Source: WM-3-3 sp041660045
GTDB taxonomy: Bacteria > Pseudomonadota > Gammaproteobacteria > Methylococcales > Methylomonadaceae
DNA: 64,000 nucleotides
NCBI GenBank assembly: GCA_041660045.1
Contig: JBAZXA010000009.1
Location: 62,001 to 126,000 of the forward strand
Reading direction: 5' to 3'
Each line of letters begins with the position of its first letter. The stretch's first letter is position 1. The notes under the pieces were generated by a model. It ran no database searches and was not told where the DNA came from. It saw only the letters and a list, made by a program, of their open reading frames with translations. Shown here in pieces: positions 1-8,730 of this stretch. A program made the translations under genes and the position numbers.

Positions 1-228
1 TACCCGGGGTTCAAAGCGTTCAATATTGTCGCTGACTTCTTTGCTAATGGCCTTAGCAATATCTTCCCGTGTGCATAAAAATTTGTAATCGGACAGGCCA
101 AAATCCTGTAAAAAATAGCCATAATCCCGTGTACAACTGAGCACGTGATTAATATTATCGGTAATGCTTTTAATATCATTGGCATCAGCTTTGTGCTGCT
201 GACCGGCCAATTTTTTCAGCAACGCCAT
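1..228 (-). CDS. tssE: T6SS baseplate subunit TssE (gp25-like), 3' part beyond the window
   Basis: This open frame runs off the left edge; 76 N-terminal residues are visible (starts MALLKKLAGQ). TssE is the gp25-like wedge protein of the T6SS baseplate in the cytoplasm. The visible part has the family pattern: a Ser-Ile start of the fold (DIKSITDNINHVLSCTRDYG), then a short loop and FGLSDY, followed by a helix rich in Ile/Val. Its ATG shares bases with the tssK stop (TAATG), so the two are translationally coupled. I infer the family from this pattern plus the position after tssK. The C-terminal half cannot be checked here. Confidence 0.8.
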   Translation of the reverse strand, partial: MALLKKLAGQQHKADANDIKSITDNINHVLSCTRDYGYFLQDFGLSDYKFLCTREDIAKAISKEVSDNIERFEPRV

Positions 229-1478
229 TAGATGGACCGCCAATGCAGAAAAAACTTTTCTTCTGCAAATTTAGCATCGGCATAAAACCCTAGCGCCAAT
301 TCTTTAAGGGCATGGTCCCATTCATCGCCAATGGTAAATTGGTAAATATCCACCTCAGGGCCAAACGAGTGTTGGAAAGGCGGCCGTTCTATACGCTTAA
401 AAGGTACCCCTTGCAAAAAGAATTTATGCACGATGCCTATGCGGCTAACCGCAGCTATCTTAAGGCCTTCTAAACTGACATTTTTGGTGATGCCGCTTTT
501 TTGTACCAATAGATAGATTTCTTTGGCTTCACGCATAGCCTCCGGCAAATTGGCGCGGATAAGGCCGCCAGCCAGGGTAAACGGTAAATAAGGGGAGCGC
601 GTTTGGCTTAATTGCAATTGCTCAAATAAGCCAGCAAAAGTTGCCTTAAACAATTCTGCCAGCTGCCCATGCCGATAAGGTTCGGTAGCAAACTCTGGTG
701 TACTATCATGATAAAAACACAGATCGACATAAAAGCACGTTAATTGCTCATAGACTTGGTAGGGATGCGGCGCAATTTCAGCCAGTATATTGCCCAAGTA
801 ACGTTGTATTTGTACCACGCTTTTCATGCATTGTTTGGCATTAACCAAATCCGTGCCGGACAGGTAAATCGCGGCAATTTCCTGGGTCAATTGGTAATGG
901 TAAGCTTCTAGTTGATGTACTAAGGCAAGCAACTCGGGCTTTAAAAATGGCACTGCCCCGACACTTCCAAGTGGCGGTATGTAGCGGGCAGAAAGCTGCC
1001 AACTGCCATCAGCCTGCTTTTCAAATTCCGCAAGACGGAAACTATCCAAGGTATCGGGATTTTCTTGCTCGGTAGATAACTCTAGTGACCAGAACCAACA
1101 ATTAACGTTGTCACGTTTAATGCTTTGCTGGCTAGCGTTAGCTGGGGTATTGGTTTCCGGTTGATTGCGCACATGCACATATACCGGTAGCAAAGTACCT
1201 CCAACAAGATTGAGATTGAGTGCTGTGCTCTTGGCATTTTCATTTAACTTTAGCAGCAAGCCTTGCGGCATGACTAAGGTCAGTTCTTCCAGCGATAGCA
1301 CGCCTTCGTTAAACAAGGCCGCATTCCAAAGCAAGCGGTATAGCCCATAGCTAGGGGCTTCTTGCAGACTAAAACGCAATGCGCTATCAGCCAACAAAGA
1401 CTCTTCCTGAGCCCGAAGATGGGCAGGCAATAAGGCCTGCCCCATCGCCCAGAACACTCGAGATAGGCGGTTATACAT
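228..1478 (-). CDS. tssK: T6SS baseplate subunit TssK
   Basis: A 416-aa protein. TssK is the cytoplasmic trimer that links the T6SS baseplate to the membrane complex. The N-terminus RVFWAMGQALLPAHLRAQE is a divergent form of the family start (V-x-W-x-x-G-x-x-L-x-P-x-H-x-Q), which fixes the start codon although the ribosome site is weak. Length is close to the family norm (about 440 aa). It is preceded by the 191-aa gene at 1521-2096 and overlaps the tssE start. The gene order tssB-tssC-x-tssK-tssE supports the call. Confidence 0.88.
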   Translation of the reverse strand: MYNRLSRVFWAMGQALLPAHLRAQEESLLADSALRFSLQEAPSYGLYRLLWNAALFNEGVLSLEELTLVMPQGLLLKLNENAKSTALNLNLVGGTLLPVYVHVRNQPETNTPANASQQSIKRDNVNCWFWSLELSTEQENPDTLDSFRLAEFEKQADGSWQLSARYIPPLGSVGAVPFLKPELLALVHQLEAYHYQLTQEIAAIYLSGTDLVNAKQCMKSVVQIQRYLGNILAEIAPHPYQVYEQLTCFYVDLCFYHDSTPEFATEPYRHGQLAELFKATFAGLFEQLQLSQTRSPYLPFTLAGGLIRANLPEAMREAKEIYLLVQKSGITKNVSLEGLKIAAVSRIGIVHKFFLQGVPFKRIERPPFQHSFGPEVDIYQFTIGDEWDHALKELALGFYADAKFAEEKFFLHWRSI

Positions 1479-1520
1479 AAAATAAAATCATATCTACGAG
1501 GTTAAAATGCTGGCTACAGC

Positions 1521-2096
1521 TTATGAACCGCTGACCGCCACGCCCCAGGTTTTTACAAACTTATCCGTATTAGAAACCGCAACATTTATAGTCTGTGCGG
1601 ATTCTTGCGGCATAATGCCAATATACATAGGATAGTTGAGTGGTGAAACAACTTCATTATCATTATCTGCACTAATCTGTAGTGATAAGTCCCCACCGGT
1701 TTTGTAAATTAAACCATTCAAGCTGTTATCACCACTATTAAAGGCTTTGTAATAGACCTTGGCATTTTGGTCATAAGCATAAACATTAAAGGCAAACACC
1801 ACATCATTTTGTGACAAATTTGTGTGTGTTAAGATAGCCACCGCTTTTTGGTTTTCATTACTGACATTGCAGGCAATATTAACCGCATCAGCATAACCAC
1901 CTTGCCAATGGATGCCGGAAATAACGCCCACTGCGGTTACCGTTTGACCATAATCCAAAGGATCGGTTAAGGTCATATCAGCAGTTAACGCTTGCCCGCC
2001 TATGGAAATGCTCACCAAATGCCCAACCAACACCTGCCGGTCTTTCTCAAAGTTAAAACCTTGTCTAACACTACAATCGAAATTTAAAGATGCCAT
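1521..2096 (-). CDS. Unrecognised T6SS-cluster protein, candidate divergent Hcp-like tube protein
   Basis: A 191-aa protein with a good ribosome site (AGGAG). It has no signal peptide, no membrane segment and no motif I can assign. The sequence alternates short hydrophobic and polar stretches, as a beta-rich domain would, with a central segment DVVFAFNVYAYDQNAKVYYK and a C-terminal SNTDKFVKTWGVAVSGS. It sits between tssC and tssK, a place commonly held by hcp (tssD), and no ordinary hcp gene is visible in the window. A role as a divergent tube or tube-associated protein is therefore an inference from position and composition only; it could equally be a cluster-specific accessory protein. Confidence 0.45.
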   Translation of the reverse strand: MASLNFDCSVRQGFNFEKDRQVLVGHLVSISIGGQALTADMTLTDPLDYGQTVTAVGVISGIHWQGGYADAVNIACNVSNENQKAVAILTHTNLSQNDVVFAFNVYAYDQNAKVYYKAFNSGDNSLNGLIYKTGGDLSLQISADNDNEVVSPLNYPMYIGIMPQESAQTINVAVSNTDKFVKTWGVAVSGS

Positions 2097-2129
2097 ATTG
2101 TTGCTCCTTGTTAGGTTGTTATTGTCTGA

Positions 2130-3668
2130 TTACAAACGCGCATCCAAGCGCAACTCAACATCCATCCCTTCAAACTGGATATGTGGCAGCACAGAAATCG
2201 AGCAGTCATACCAGCCTATCATACCCGGACGTTCAACCACATCAACAGAGGCGGCTTTAAAAGGATAATAACGCAAGGTTAAGTCATCAGGATTAACCAC
2301 GGTAGTCACATACTTAAACATCCAGTTATTGAGGGTGTTGCCAATATAAGTGGCATCGGCACTGGTTCCAATATTGTCGCGCATTATGCATTTAACGTAA
2401 TGGGCAATACGGGTAATCGACAAGGTATACGACAAATTGGTAACCAACTGCGAGTTTTCAGAATCTTTAGGATCCTTAAACTTCTTAGGTTTTTTTAGTG
2501 ATTGGCAGCTGAAGAAACACGCATCAGCAGTGCCTTTGCGGTAAATTAACGGCATAAAACCTACATTGGCAAAATCCAACTCACGGTAGTCAGGAATAAC
2601 CATTTCCACTGGAATTTTCATTTCTTCTTCGCCGCGCATATTGAACATGTGCACTGGCAAGCCATTAATTAAGCCACCGCCTTTAGGGCCACGCAAATAT
2701 TGGCACCAGCCGGACGTGGTAAATGAGCGGATCATGTTTTGGGCAAACAATATGGTAGCGCTACCCCACAGATAATCCTCATTATTGCCACCGCGCACTT
2801 CTTCCTTAAACATAAAGCTGCCGTCGCCGCAAGGATTGGTGTCAGGGTCATAAGGCAAGCGCAAGATATAACGCGGCAAAGTTAGCCCGATATACGCCGC
2901 AACTTCAGACTCCCTAAGCGCATTCCAGGAACCGTAACGCGGATGGTTCATCAAGCCTTCCAAATCTTTGATCGCCGCCAATTCCTCTATAGTTTGGCAA
3001 CCAAAAAACTTAGGTGAAACCCCACCAATAAACGGCGCGTGGCTGGCTGCTGCGATTTTACCCATGATCTTTAACCAAAACTCATCGCGTGGTGTGTGGT
3101 TAAATTCGTATAACCCGACAATACTGCCATAAGGCTTACCACCGTATTGGTCATATTCTGCGGTATAGGCTTTTTTGAATAATGCACTGCCTGTGATGTC
3201 AACCGCGTTACTGTCAAAGTCGTCAAACAGCTCATCTTTGCTTACGTCAATGATGTCTATCATCACGTCGGCTTTAAAATTAGTGGTACGGATCAAGTCA
3301 TTAAGCGCCCGCCAATCGGCTTCCATCGCTTTAAATTTGTCATGATGGATGATTTGATTCAACTGGGCGTTGACCATTTCATCAATCTTGGCGATCAAAC
3401 TTTGCACCGCACCTTTATCAAACTTACCCGCAGAGGTGTCAATATTCATTAACACCGCGGCCATACCGGAAATAAAGCGGTCTTCATCGCGGATATTTTC
3501 CGTTACCGTTTCCAAATTATTGGACAACATCGGCACCGGTTCGGTAATGTCCGGGTTGAGCCTCATGCTCGATAAGAATCTTTTTAAATCTAGCGCCTCA
3601 CTGGCTGCTGCCGGCGTTTCAGTGGTGGTTACAGCCGTACTTGTTGTTGTACCAGGATCTTCAGACAT
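2130..3668 (-). CDS. tssC: T6SS contractile sheath large subunit TssC (VipB)
   Basis: A 512-aa protein matching TssC in length and pattern. TssC pairs with TssB to build the cytoplasmic contractile sheath. Recognisable family stretches include MEADWRALNDLIRTTNFKAD near residue 110, the segment around residues 155-215 ending in APFIGGVSPKFFG, and the C-terminal part ending in IQFEGMDVELRLDARL, typical of the sheath handshake strands. It starts 45 bases after tssB with a GGGGA ribosome site. The N-terminal 30 residues are rich in Thr and Ala and probably disordered. Confidence 0.95.
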   Translation of the reverse strand: MSEDPGTTTSTAVTTTETPAAASEALDLKRFLSSMRLNPDITEPVPMLSNNLETVTENIRDEDRFISGMAAVLMNIDTSAGKFDKGAVQSLIAKIDEMVNAQLNQIIHHDKFKAMEADWRALNDLIRTTNFKADVMIDIIDVSKDELFDDFDSNAVDITGSALFKKAYTAEYDQYGGKPYGSIVGLYEFNHTPRDEFWLKIMGKIAAASHAPFIGGVSPKFFGCQTIEELAAIKDLEGLMNHPRYGSWNALRESEVAAYIGLTLPRYILRLPYDPDTNPCGDGSFMFKEEVRGGNNEDYLWGSATILFAQNMIRSFTTSGWCQYLRGPKGGGLINGLPVHMFNMRGEEEMKIPVEMVIPDYRELDFANVGFMPLIYRKGTADACFFSCQSLKKPKKFKDPKDSENSQLVTNLSYTLSITRIAHYVKCIMRDNIGTSADATYIGNTLNNWMFKYVTTVVNPDDLTLRYYPFKAASVDVVERPGMIGWYDCSISVLPHIQFEGMDVELRLDARL

Positions 3669-3713
3669 AGTGGTGTCCCCTAAATAAGTTGTTAGCGATT
3701 AGTTTTTGGTCTA

Positions 3714-4244
3714 TTAGGCTGCTTTTTCAGCATCCGCACTGGGTAACTTAAAGCTCTCAAAGCCTTTTAAATCAGCCAAAACTTTTTCTAAGTTGTCAGG
3801 GTTGCTCATCAGTTCGTCCAACAATTTATGGAATTCCTTACGGTTATCCACATTGGTGAGCATCTCGCCGATTAATTTCTTTAAGGTCAACAAGCCTTTA
3901 AGCTTGGGCACATATTCAGCAACTTGATCCGGCGAAAACGATTTTATCGAATCCATAGGTAACGTCACTTGCAGGTCTTCTTCACGCTCAGGGTCAATTT
4001 TATTTTCAACAGTAAAAGACAAGCTCATACCCATGTCTTTCATTACTGCATCTGTGTTAGTCCCATCCAAATTGCGTATACGCCTTTCATCCAAGTCAAC
4101 TTGGCGGTCAGTTGAAGTACCTTGCGAAAAATTGCCGGTAATTAATAACCGCATGGGTAAAGTCATGTCTTCAAGCTGGCCATTCACTTCAGTTTTATAA
4201 CGCAGTGTTAAGCGCGATTTTGGAATTTCGTCTTGGATTGCCAT
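3714..4244 (-). CDS. tssB: T6SS contractile sheath small subunit TssB (VipA)
   Basis: A 176-aa protein, the normal length for TssB, the partner of TssC in the sheath. It begins MAIQDEIPKSRLTLRYKTEV, and the pattern of a sheath strand followed by LPMRLLITGNFS is characteristic. The middle has LPMDSIKSFSPDQVAEYVP, the conserved region that contacts TssC. The ribosome site GGAG is 7 bases from the ATG. It is the first gene of the minus-strand T6SS run in this window; 557 bases of apparently non-coding DNA lie upstream. Confidence 0.95.
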   Translation of the reverse strand: MAIQDEIPKSRLTLRYKTEVNGQLEDMTLPMRLLITGNFSQGTSTDRQVDLDERRIRNLDGTNTDAVMKDMGMSLSFTVENKIDPEREEDLQVTLPMDSIKSFSPDQVAEYVPKLKGLLTLKKLIGEMLTNVDNRKEFHKLLDELMSNPDNLEKVLADLKGFESFKLPSADAEKAA

Positions 4245-4801
4245 TTTTTTCTCCGCATAAATTTATAAAAACCACCTTACTGGATAAAGTGACTTCCTAC
4301 GTCCAGACAAATATGATTCAAGTTAGATTTGAGCCTAAGTATTCAAGACAACTAAGGCGCCATCCCCAGTCTTATTTTCGGGTAACACCATTCCCTGATG
4401 TATCCAATAATAATAGACAGCTCGCTTAGAAAGTCTAGGGCAGCCCTAAAAGAAATTTAACAACGGCAACAATTAGTTATGCCAAAATCGATAAAAAAAC
4501 AATATCCACCGAGTTTAAAAACTTGCTAGCAATTACTAAGCCATCTGTAATAAATACAAGTGATGCCTGAATACTGCCTAGAGACTTTTCAAATGGCTTA
4601 AGAAAACTTTACTGTTGCTTAGCTTTAGCCGCTACCTTACCGCTGAAATCTGCTAAAAGGGCTTTGCCGTCAAGCGTAGTGCTGAAATTGACTAGCGTAA
4701 GTGCAACCCTACGCCAGGGGGAACGATAAGATACTAGGATTTAAAGTGGTTTGTGCAATCATTTGACATAGAAATTAAGGCAAAAGCCATAACACCAAAA
4801 A
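4245..4801 (-). other. Non-coding gap upstream of tssB
   Basis: No convincing gene is seen. It must hold the promoter of the tssB run on the minus strand and the 3' end of the transglutaminase transcript. I could not pick out a confident promoter or terminator. Confidence 0.4.
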
Positions 4802-5662
4802 TTAAGCTATTTCAGTTACTTCTACACAAACTGACATCACTGGCGATTGGCTAGTTGCCGCCTCATAAGCACCCGATACAGGTGGGATAGATTCTGGATC
4901 ACGGCTTACGGCAACCGCAATATGGCCGTTGCCCACCACTAAACCGGAAGTAGAATCAAAACCTTTCCAGCCAGTGCCTGGCAAATACACTTCGGACCAC
5001 GCGTGCGTAGCACCTTGGCCTTGCGGTAACGCTGGTAAATATTGGTAGCCGCTAACAAAACGCGCAGCCAAACCTAAGCTATGGCATGCCTCAATAAATA
5101 GCGTTGCAAAATCACGGCAAGAACCGGTGCGGGTGGATAGGGTTACTGCCGGTGTTTGCACGCCCGGGTCTTCTCGTACCTGATAGGTAAAACCAGTTGC
5201 GATGGCTTTATTAATCCATTCTAATAGCAGATAAGTTTCAACAATTTGCCCTACTGTCCAAAATTGTTGCAACCAATCCGCCAGCGGGGCTTGGTCTTGC
5301 TCATACAGCACCGTTAAATAAGGCATTAAATCAAAGTGCTCGGTAGGCTCATATAAAAAGGGGTATTTCACCGCATAATCCGCCACAATAAAATCTAGCG
5401 GCTGGTCATCATAATGCCGAATAATCACCAAACTGGTAATTGAAAGCTGTGTACTGGACAAACTAAAACTGACATTGACCAAAGCATTATCTTGCACATC
5501 CCGCTGCCATTGCAGCTGATATTCCGGCGAAATAATTAATTCAGAGGATTCAATATGGACATCATGGTTTTCCCGCGGTGTTAACAACAAGCGGTGCGGC
5601 AATAGCTTAACAGCCTCAGGAAACTGGTAAGCCGTTAAATGTTTAATTTGTAATCGGCGCAT
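4802..5662 (-). CDS. Transglutaminase-like cysteine protease-fold protein
   Basis: A 286-aa cytoplasmic protein of the bacterial transglutaminase-like family (COG1305 type). Residues 1-90 form the beta-rich N-terminal domain that usually precedes the catalytic domain. The catalytic triad is complete: Cys182 in RTGSCRDFATL, His220 in GATHAWSEVYLPG and Asp236 in GFDSTSG. There is no signal peptide. A GGAGG ribosome site supports the start. Members act as amidases/proteases or transamidases, often of unknown substrate; nothing nearby suggests one. It stands alone on the minus strand, divergent from the di-heme gene. Confidence 0.85.
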   Translation of the reverse strand: MRRLQIKHLTAYQFPEAVKLLPHRLLLTPRENHDVHIESSELIISPEYQLQWQRDVQDNALVNVSFSLSSTQLSITSLVIIRHYDDQPLDFIVADYAVKYPFLYEPTEHFDLMPYLTVLYEQDQAPLADWLQQFWTVGQIVETYLLLEWINKAIATGFTYQVREDPGVQTPAVTLSTRTGSCRDFATLFIEACHSLGLAARFVSGYQYLPALPQGQGATHAWSEVYLPGTGWKGFDSTSGLVVGNGHIAVAVSRDPESIPPVSGAYEAATSQSPVMSVCVEVTEIA

Positions 5663-6057
5663 AACGTAACCTCCAGATTGTTAACCGTAGCCCAACCATA
5701 GCACGATCCCGCTTAACCAGACAATAACAGCTATATAACAAGCAACTACTGTCTAGTCCGCTTAAAGGCGTAAACCACACACTGGCGCAAACAAACTAGA
5801 GGCCTTGTTAAAGACCGAATTTTGCTGATTGCAACAAGGCGGATCAGGGTTATACCGGCGGTTAATTCATTCTTGGCTAACCGTGCCCTATCGCCAACTG
5901 TAATAACTACTTAACATTCCTTGACTACCATTCCCCCTGAAGAATATATAAATGCTTTCATTAATGCGTTTAAATTCTTTGTTATACAAAAAGTTATACA
6001 CAAAAGCTTCATAGCAATAATTTTAAATCACAATAATGCTAAAAGGGGAAACACGGT
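5663..6057. promoter_or_regulatory. Divergent intergenic region with a tandem GTTATAC repeat
   Basis: This 395-base AT-rich gap separates two divergent genes and must carry both promoters. A short direct repeat, GTTATACAAAA at 5981-5991 and GTTATACACAAAA at 5993-6005, lies about 55-75 bases before the di-heme ATG and could be an activator site. An inverted repeat GCCTTGTT/AACAAGGC (5802-5809, 5833-5840) has a long loop and is of doubtful meaning. AGGGG precedes the ATG at 6058. Confidence 0.3.
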
Positions 6058-7482
6058 ATGATTAAGCTTGCTAAATACATCTATCCAATAACATTTGCTT
6101 TATTGGCCACACCCGCTTGGGCAACCCAGGTCGCAGGCCCGGACGCACGTCTAGGTGACGGCCCCAACCACCACCACGTAAACCAAGCCGATCTTGAATC
6201 CGGCGCTATTTCTACCAAAGACGCCATTGAATTGGGACGTAGCTTTTTCGGCATCGAATTCAATAAACCCGATGGCTTGGGCGACCCCGCCCGTCCCGGC
6301 GTTAATGCCGTGGGCGTGGCTACAGGCTTCAACCGCATTAACGGCCCAGACTCCACCGTATGCGCCGCTTGCCATGGCAAACCATTTTTAGGCGGTGGCG
6401 GCGATAATTCCGTCAACATTTTCCGTACTTTCAACCGCGCCGATGCTTTCGACGGCCTGCCTGATAACATCGATTCCAACAACTTCAGCGGCCTCAACAT
6501 CCGCAATTCGATCAGCATCTTTGGTGACGGTGCCAAAGAACTAGTCGCCAGCGAAATGACACGTGATTTGCAGGCTATTGCGGCGTCCGCCCAACAGCAG
6601 GCCAATGCGACAAATACCAATGTCACCCTAAATTTGGTTAGCAAAGGCATCAAATTTGGCAGCATTACCGCCCTGCCTGATGGCAGCTTTGATAAATCCG
6701 CTGTACTCGGGGTGGCTTCAGACTTAGTCGTGCGTCCTTTCAACAGCGGGGGCTTGGTAGCCACCTTGCGCCAATTCGTGCTCGATGCTTCTGAACAACA
6801 CCACGGCATCCAAGGCCAGGAGCGTTTCGGCGTGGGCTTCGATGCTGATGGAGACGGCGTAGTAGATGAATTGACCGACGGGGACGTAACCGCTAATGTC
6901 TTATTCCAAGCCGCCCTACCCGTGCCTGTGCAAATTCTATCTAACGATCCTGCTAAACACGCAGCCGCAAAACGTGGCGACAAAACTTTTAAAGACATCG
7001 GTTGCGCTAGCTGCCACACACCAACTTTAAGGGCTAGTACATCCCTCTTTCGCACCACCTCACCACTAACCAACGGTACTGTGTCCATCGACTTAGCCCG
7101 CGACGGTTTTGAGCCACGCGTAAAAAGTAACCAGGACGGCTCCATTAGCGTCGACCTGTATTCCGACCTAAAGCGCCATGACATGGGCGCACAACTGGCT
7201 GATCCGCTGTTAGAAGCAGAACGCCCCAACAAGCAAACCTTCTTGACCCTCGCCTTATGGGGCGTGAGTGATACCGCACCTTGGTTACATGATGGCCGTG
7301 CTAGCACGCTAACTGAAGCTATCCTACTGCATGGCGGCGAAGCCCAAGCCTCACGCGATACTTTTGCTGCACTGCCAATTAAGCGTCAAAATGATGTGAT
7401 CGAGTTTTTGGACACCTTGCGTATTGCCCCCAAGAACATCAGCAACTTACTAGCGCGCCCGCTGCCTCATCATGAAGATTAA
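6058..7482 (+). CDS. Secreted di-heme c-type cytochrome oxidoreductase (DHOR / peroxidase-like)
   Basis: A 474-aa periplasmic or surface protein. A signal peptide ends near WATQVA (residues 1-22). Two CXXCH heme c sites are present: CAACH at 102-106 and CASCH at 316-320, wide apart as in the di-heme oxidoreductase family once called putative thiol oxidoreductase (COG3488). The C-terminal part has ALWGVSDTAPWLHDGRASTL, the family signature where a His/Met near the second heme is expected. A short EF-hand-like loop DADGDGVVDE (residues 262-271) may bind calcium. There is a His-rich patch NHHHVN after the signal. It is single-gene, closed by a strong terminator. The reaction is not known from sequence. 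Confidence 0.85.
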   Translation: MIKLAKYIYPITFALLATPAWATQVAGPDARLGDGPNHHHVNQADLESGAISTKDAIELGRSFFGIEFNKPDGLGDPARPGVNAVGVATGFNRINGPDSTVCAACHGKPFLGGGGDNSVNIFRTFNRADAFDGLPDNIDSNNFSGLNIRNSISIFGDGAKELVASEMTRDLQAIAASAQQQANATNTNVTLNLVSKGIKFGSITALPDGSFDKSAVLGVASDLVVRPFNSGGLVATLRQFVLDASEQHHGIQGQERFGVGFDADGDGVVDELTDGDVTANVLFQAALPVPVQILSNDPAKHAAAKRGDKTFKDIGCASCHTPTLRASTSLFRTTSPLTNGTVSIDLARDGFEPRVKSNQDGSISVDLYSDLKRHDMGAQLADPLLEAERPNKQTFLTLALWGVSDTAPWLHDGRASTLTEAILLHGGEAQASRDTFAALPIKRQNDVIEFLDTLRIAPKNISNLLARPLPHHED

Positions 7483-7602
7483 GCGTTTTAGCTGTAGTTT
7501 TAGAGGGGCTATAACCTACCCCATTAAAACATTAACGCCAATTTTAGCGAGCCTTAACTATCTTATTTAATAACTAAAACTTAGTTTAGTTTCTCGATGC
7601 TC

Positions 7603-7629
7603 AAGCCCGCCAATCGGCGGGCTTTTTTT
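7603..7629 (+). terminator. Rho-independent terminator after the di-heme gene
   Basis: A perfect 9-bp stem AAGCCCGCC / GGCGGGCTT (7603-7611, 7616-7624) with loop AATC is followed directly by a T run to 7629. It lies 120 bases past the stop at 7482 and closes the transcript. Confidence 0.93.
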
Positions 7630-7835
7630 GTACTAGACTATTTAGCTGTTACCAACTGTTTTTTGTAAAAAACAGAAAGAATTTACACATAATATGCAAT
7701 ATGATACTTTCGCTTGCATGAAGTTTGCTGATGTTGCCGCATTCTAAATTCGTGGCTGGATAAATGCCCCAAACACTCGACAAATTCTTTGCTATAACCA
7801 TACCGTATGGTCGTTAGCCGCTCCACAATTCATAG

Positions 7836-8071
7836 CGCCACAGAACAGCATTTCAGTCTCCGGCTTGTGGTGATGAAATAGGCCACGAATTTGCGTTCTT
7901 CTTGACCAGCAACTTAACAATTCGCGCCGACGTTTTGCGTTAACTGCAGAGGACTTTAGCCGCATTAACCCCAACACGCTCACTTGTCCGGTCTTCCGCT
8001 CACGCATGGATGCCGAACTGACCAAAAAGATTTACGCTAACATACCGATTTTGATTAAAGAGGATAATTAA
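7836..8071 (+). pseudogene. Remnant of a DNA N6-adenine methylase (internal fragment, frameshifted)
   Basis: Two overlapping frames carry pieces of the Eco57I-type methylase family that continues at 8727. The first frame (from 7836) reads ...DEIGHEFAFFLTSNL... and stops; a shifted frame then reads RRFALTAEDF followed by INPNTLTCPVFRSRMDAELT and KKIYANIPILIKEDN, ending at TAA 8069-8071. The motif N-P-N-T-x-T-C-P-V-F-R-(S/T)-R-x-D-A-E-L-T is a hallmark of these methylases and stands just before the NPWG stretch with which the 8727 ORF opens. The SAM-binding and NPPY/F catalytic part that should lie upstream is absent, so this is a decayed fragment. Confidence 0.65.
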
Positions 8072-8073
8072 CC

Positions 8074-8322
8074 ATGAACTTAGCCGAAATTATTTATCAA
8101 CACAGCTTGGCGCTACCGGATTCGGCAGCACGCGAGGTTTTGGACTTTATTGAATTTTTAGAACAACGCTACGCAGCCAACCAGGAAAAATCACACATTG
8201 ACGAGCGTCTCTTGGCGCTCACTCCGGAGCAGCGCGAAGCTTACGCTTACTTAAGCAAAATCCGGATTGATTGGGGCGGTAAGCCTATTACTGACCGGGA
8301 GGAAGCCAATGCCCGCTGTTGA
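8074..8322 (+). CDS. vapB: VapB-like antitoxin (DUF2281 type)
   Basis: An 82-aa protein: MNLAEIIYQHSLALP then EVLDFIEFLEQRY, the small DUF2281-like helical module usually found upstream of PIN toxins. The C-terminal half (residues 45-82) would wrap the toxin. The ribosome site (GAGGA) lies inside the last codons of the methylase remnant. Its TGA (8320-8322) overlaps the following vapC frame, whose ATG is at 8309, a normal coupling for TA pairs. It appears intact although its toxin is broken. Confidence 0.72.
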   Translation: MNLAEIIYQHSLALPDSAAREVLDFIEFLEQRYAANQEKSHIDERLLALTPEQREAYAYLSKIRIDWGGKPITDREEANARC

Positions 8323-8730
8323 GCGCGTGTTTGTGGACAGCAACATCGTGCTATACGCGCTGGATGCCAACCAACAAAAACATGAAACCGCCTGGAATCT
8401 CCTATTCACCAAACCTTATATATCCCTGCAAGTCATCAACGAATGCAGCAACGTACTTAACCGCAAACGCCAATAGCCGCCGGAGGACGTCGCTCAAACT
8501 ATGGAGCGGGTGCTCCAGTTTGTCACGGTTGAACCGACTGATATTGCCACCGTCCGTTCTGCCTGGAAAGTTCAAGCTCGTTATCGCTTTTCTTATTTTG
8601 ACAGCCTCATTATCGCGCAGCACTGGCTGCGGATTGCTCCACGCTGTACAGTGAAGATATGCAACACGGTCAGGTTATCGGCGGTCGTTTGACCATTAGC
8701 AACCCGTTTTTGGCCGATAGCATTTTATGA
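8309..8730 (+). pseudogene. vapC: VapC-like PIN-domain toxin, broken by a stop and a frameshift
   Basis: The frame from ATG 8309 reads RVFVDSNIVLYALD (first PIN Asp in VDSN) and VINECSNVLNRK (conserved Glu), then meets a TAG at 8474-8476. The same frame resumes with VAQTMERVLQF and YFDSLIIA (third acidic residue), then shifts by one base near 8620 so that the C-terminus (LYSEDMQHGQVIGGRLTI, SNPFLADSIL) is in another frame, ending at TGA 8728-8730. All PIN parts are present, so the gene was lost recently. RNA cleavage activity is not expected from any single product. Confidence 0.75.

Noticed and set aside
6081..7307. Long open frame (408 codons) opposite the di-heme gene
   Set aside because: It lacks a family match and lies wholly on the reverse of a gene with a signal peptide and two heme motifs; it follows from codon use of the real gene.
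7792..8025. Minus-strand 77-codon frame
   Set aside because: It overlaps the methylase remnant, which has recognisable motifs on the other strand.
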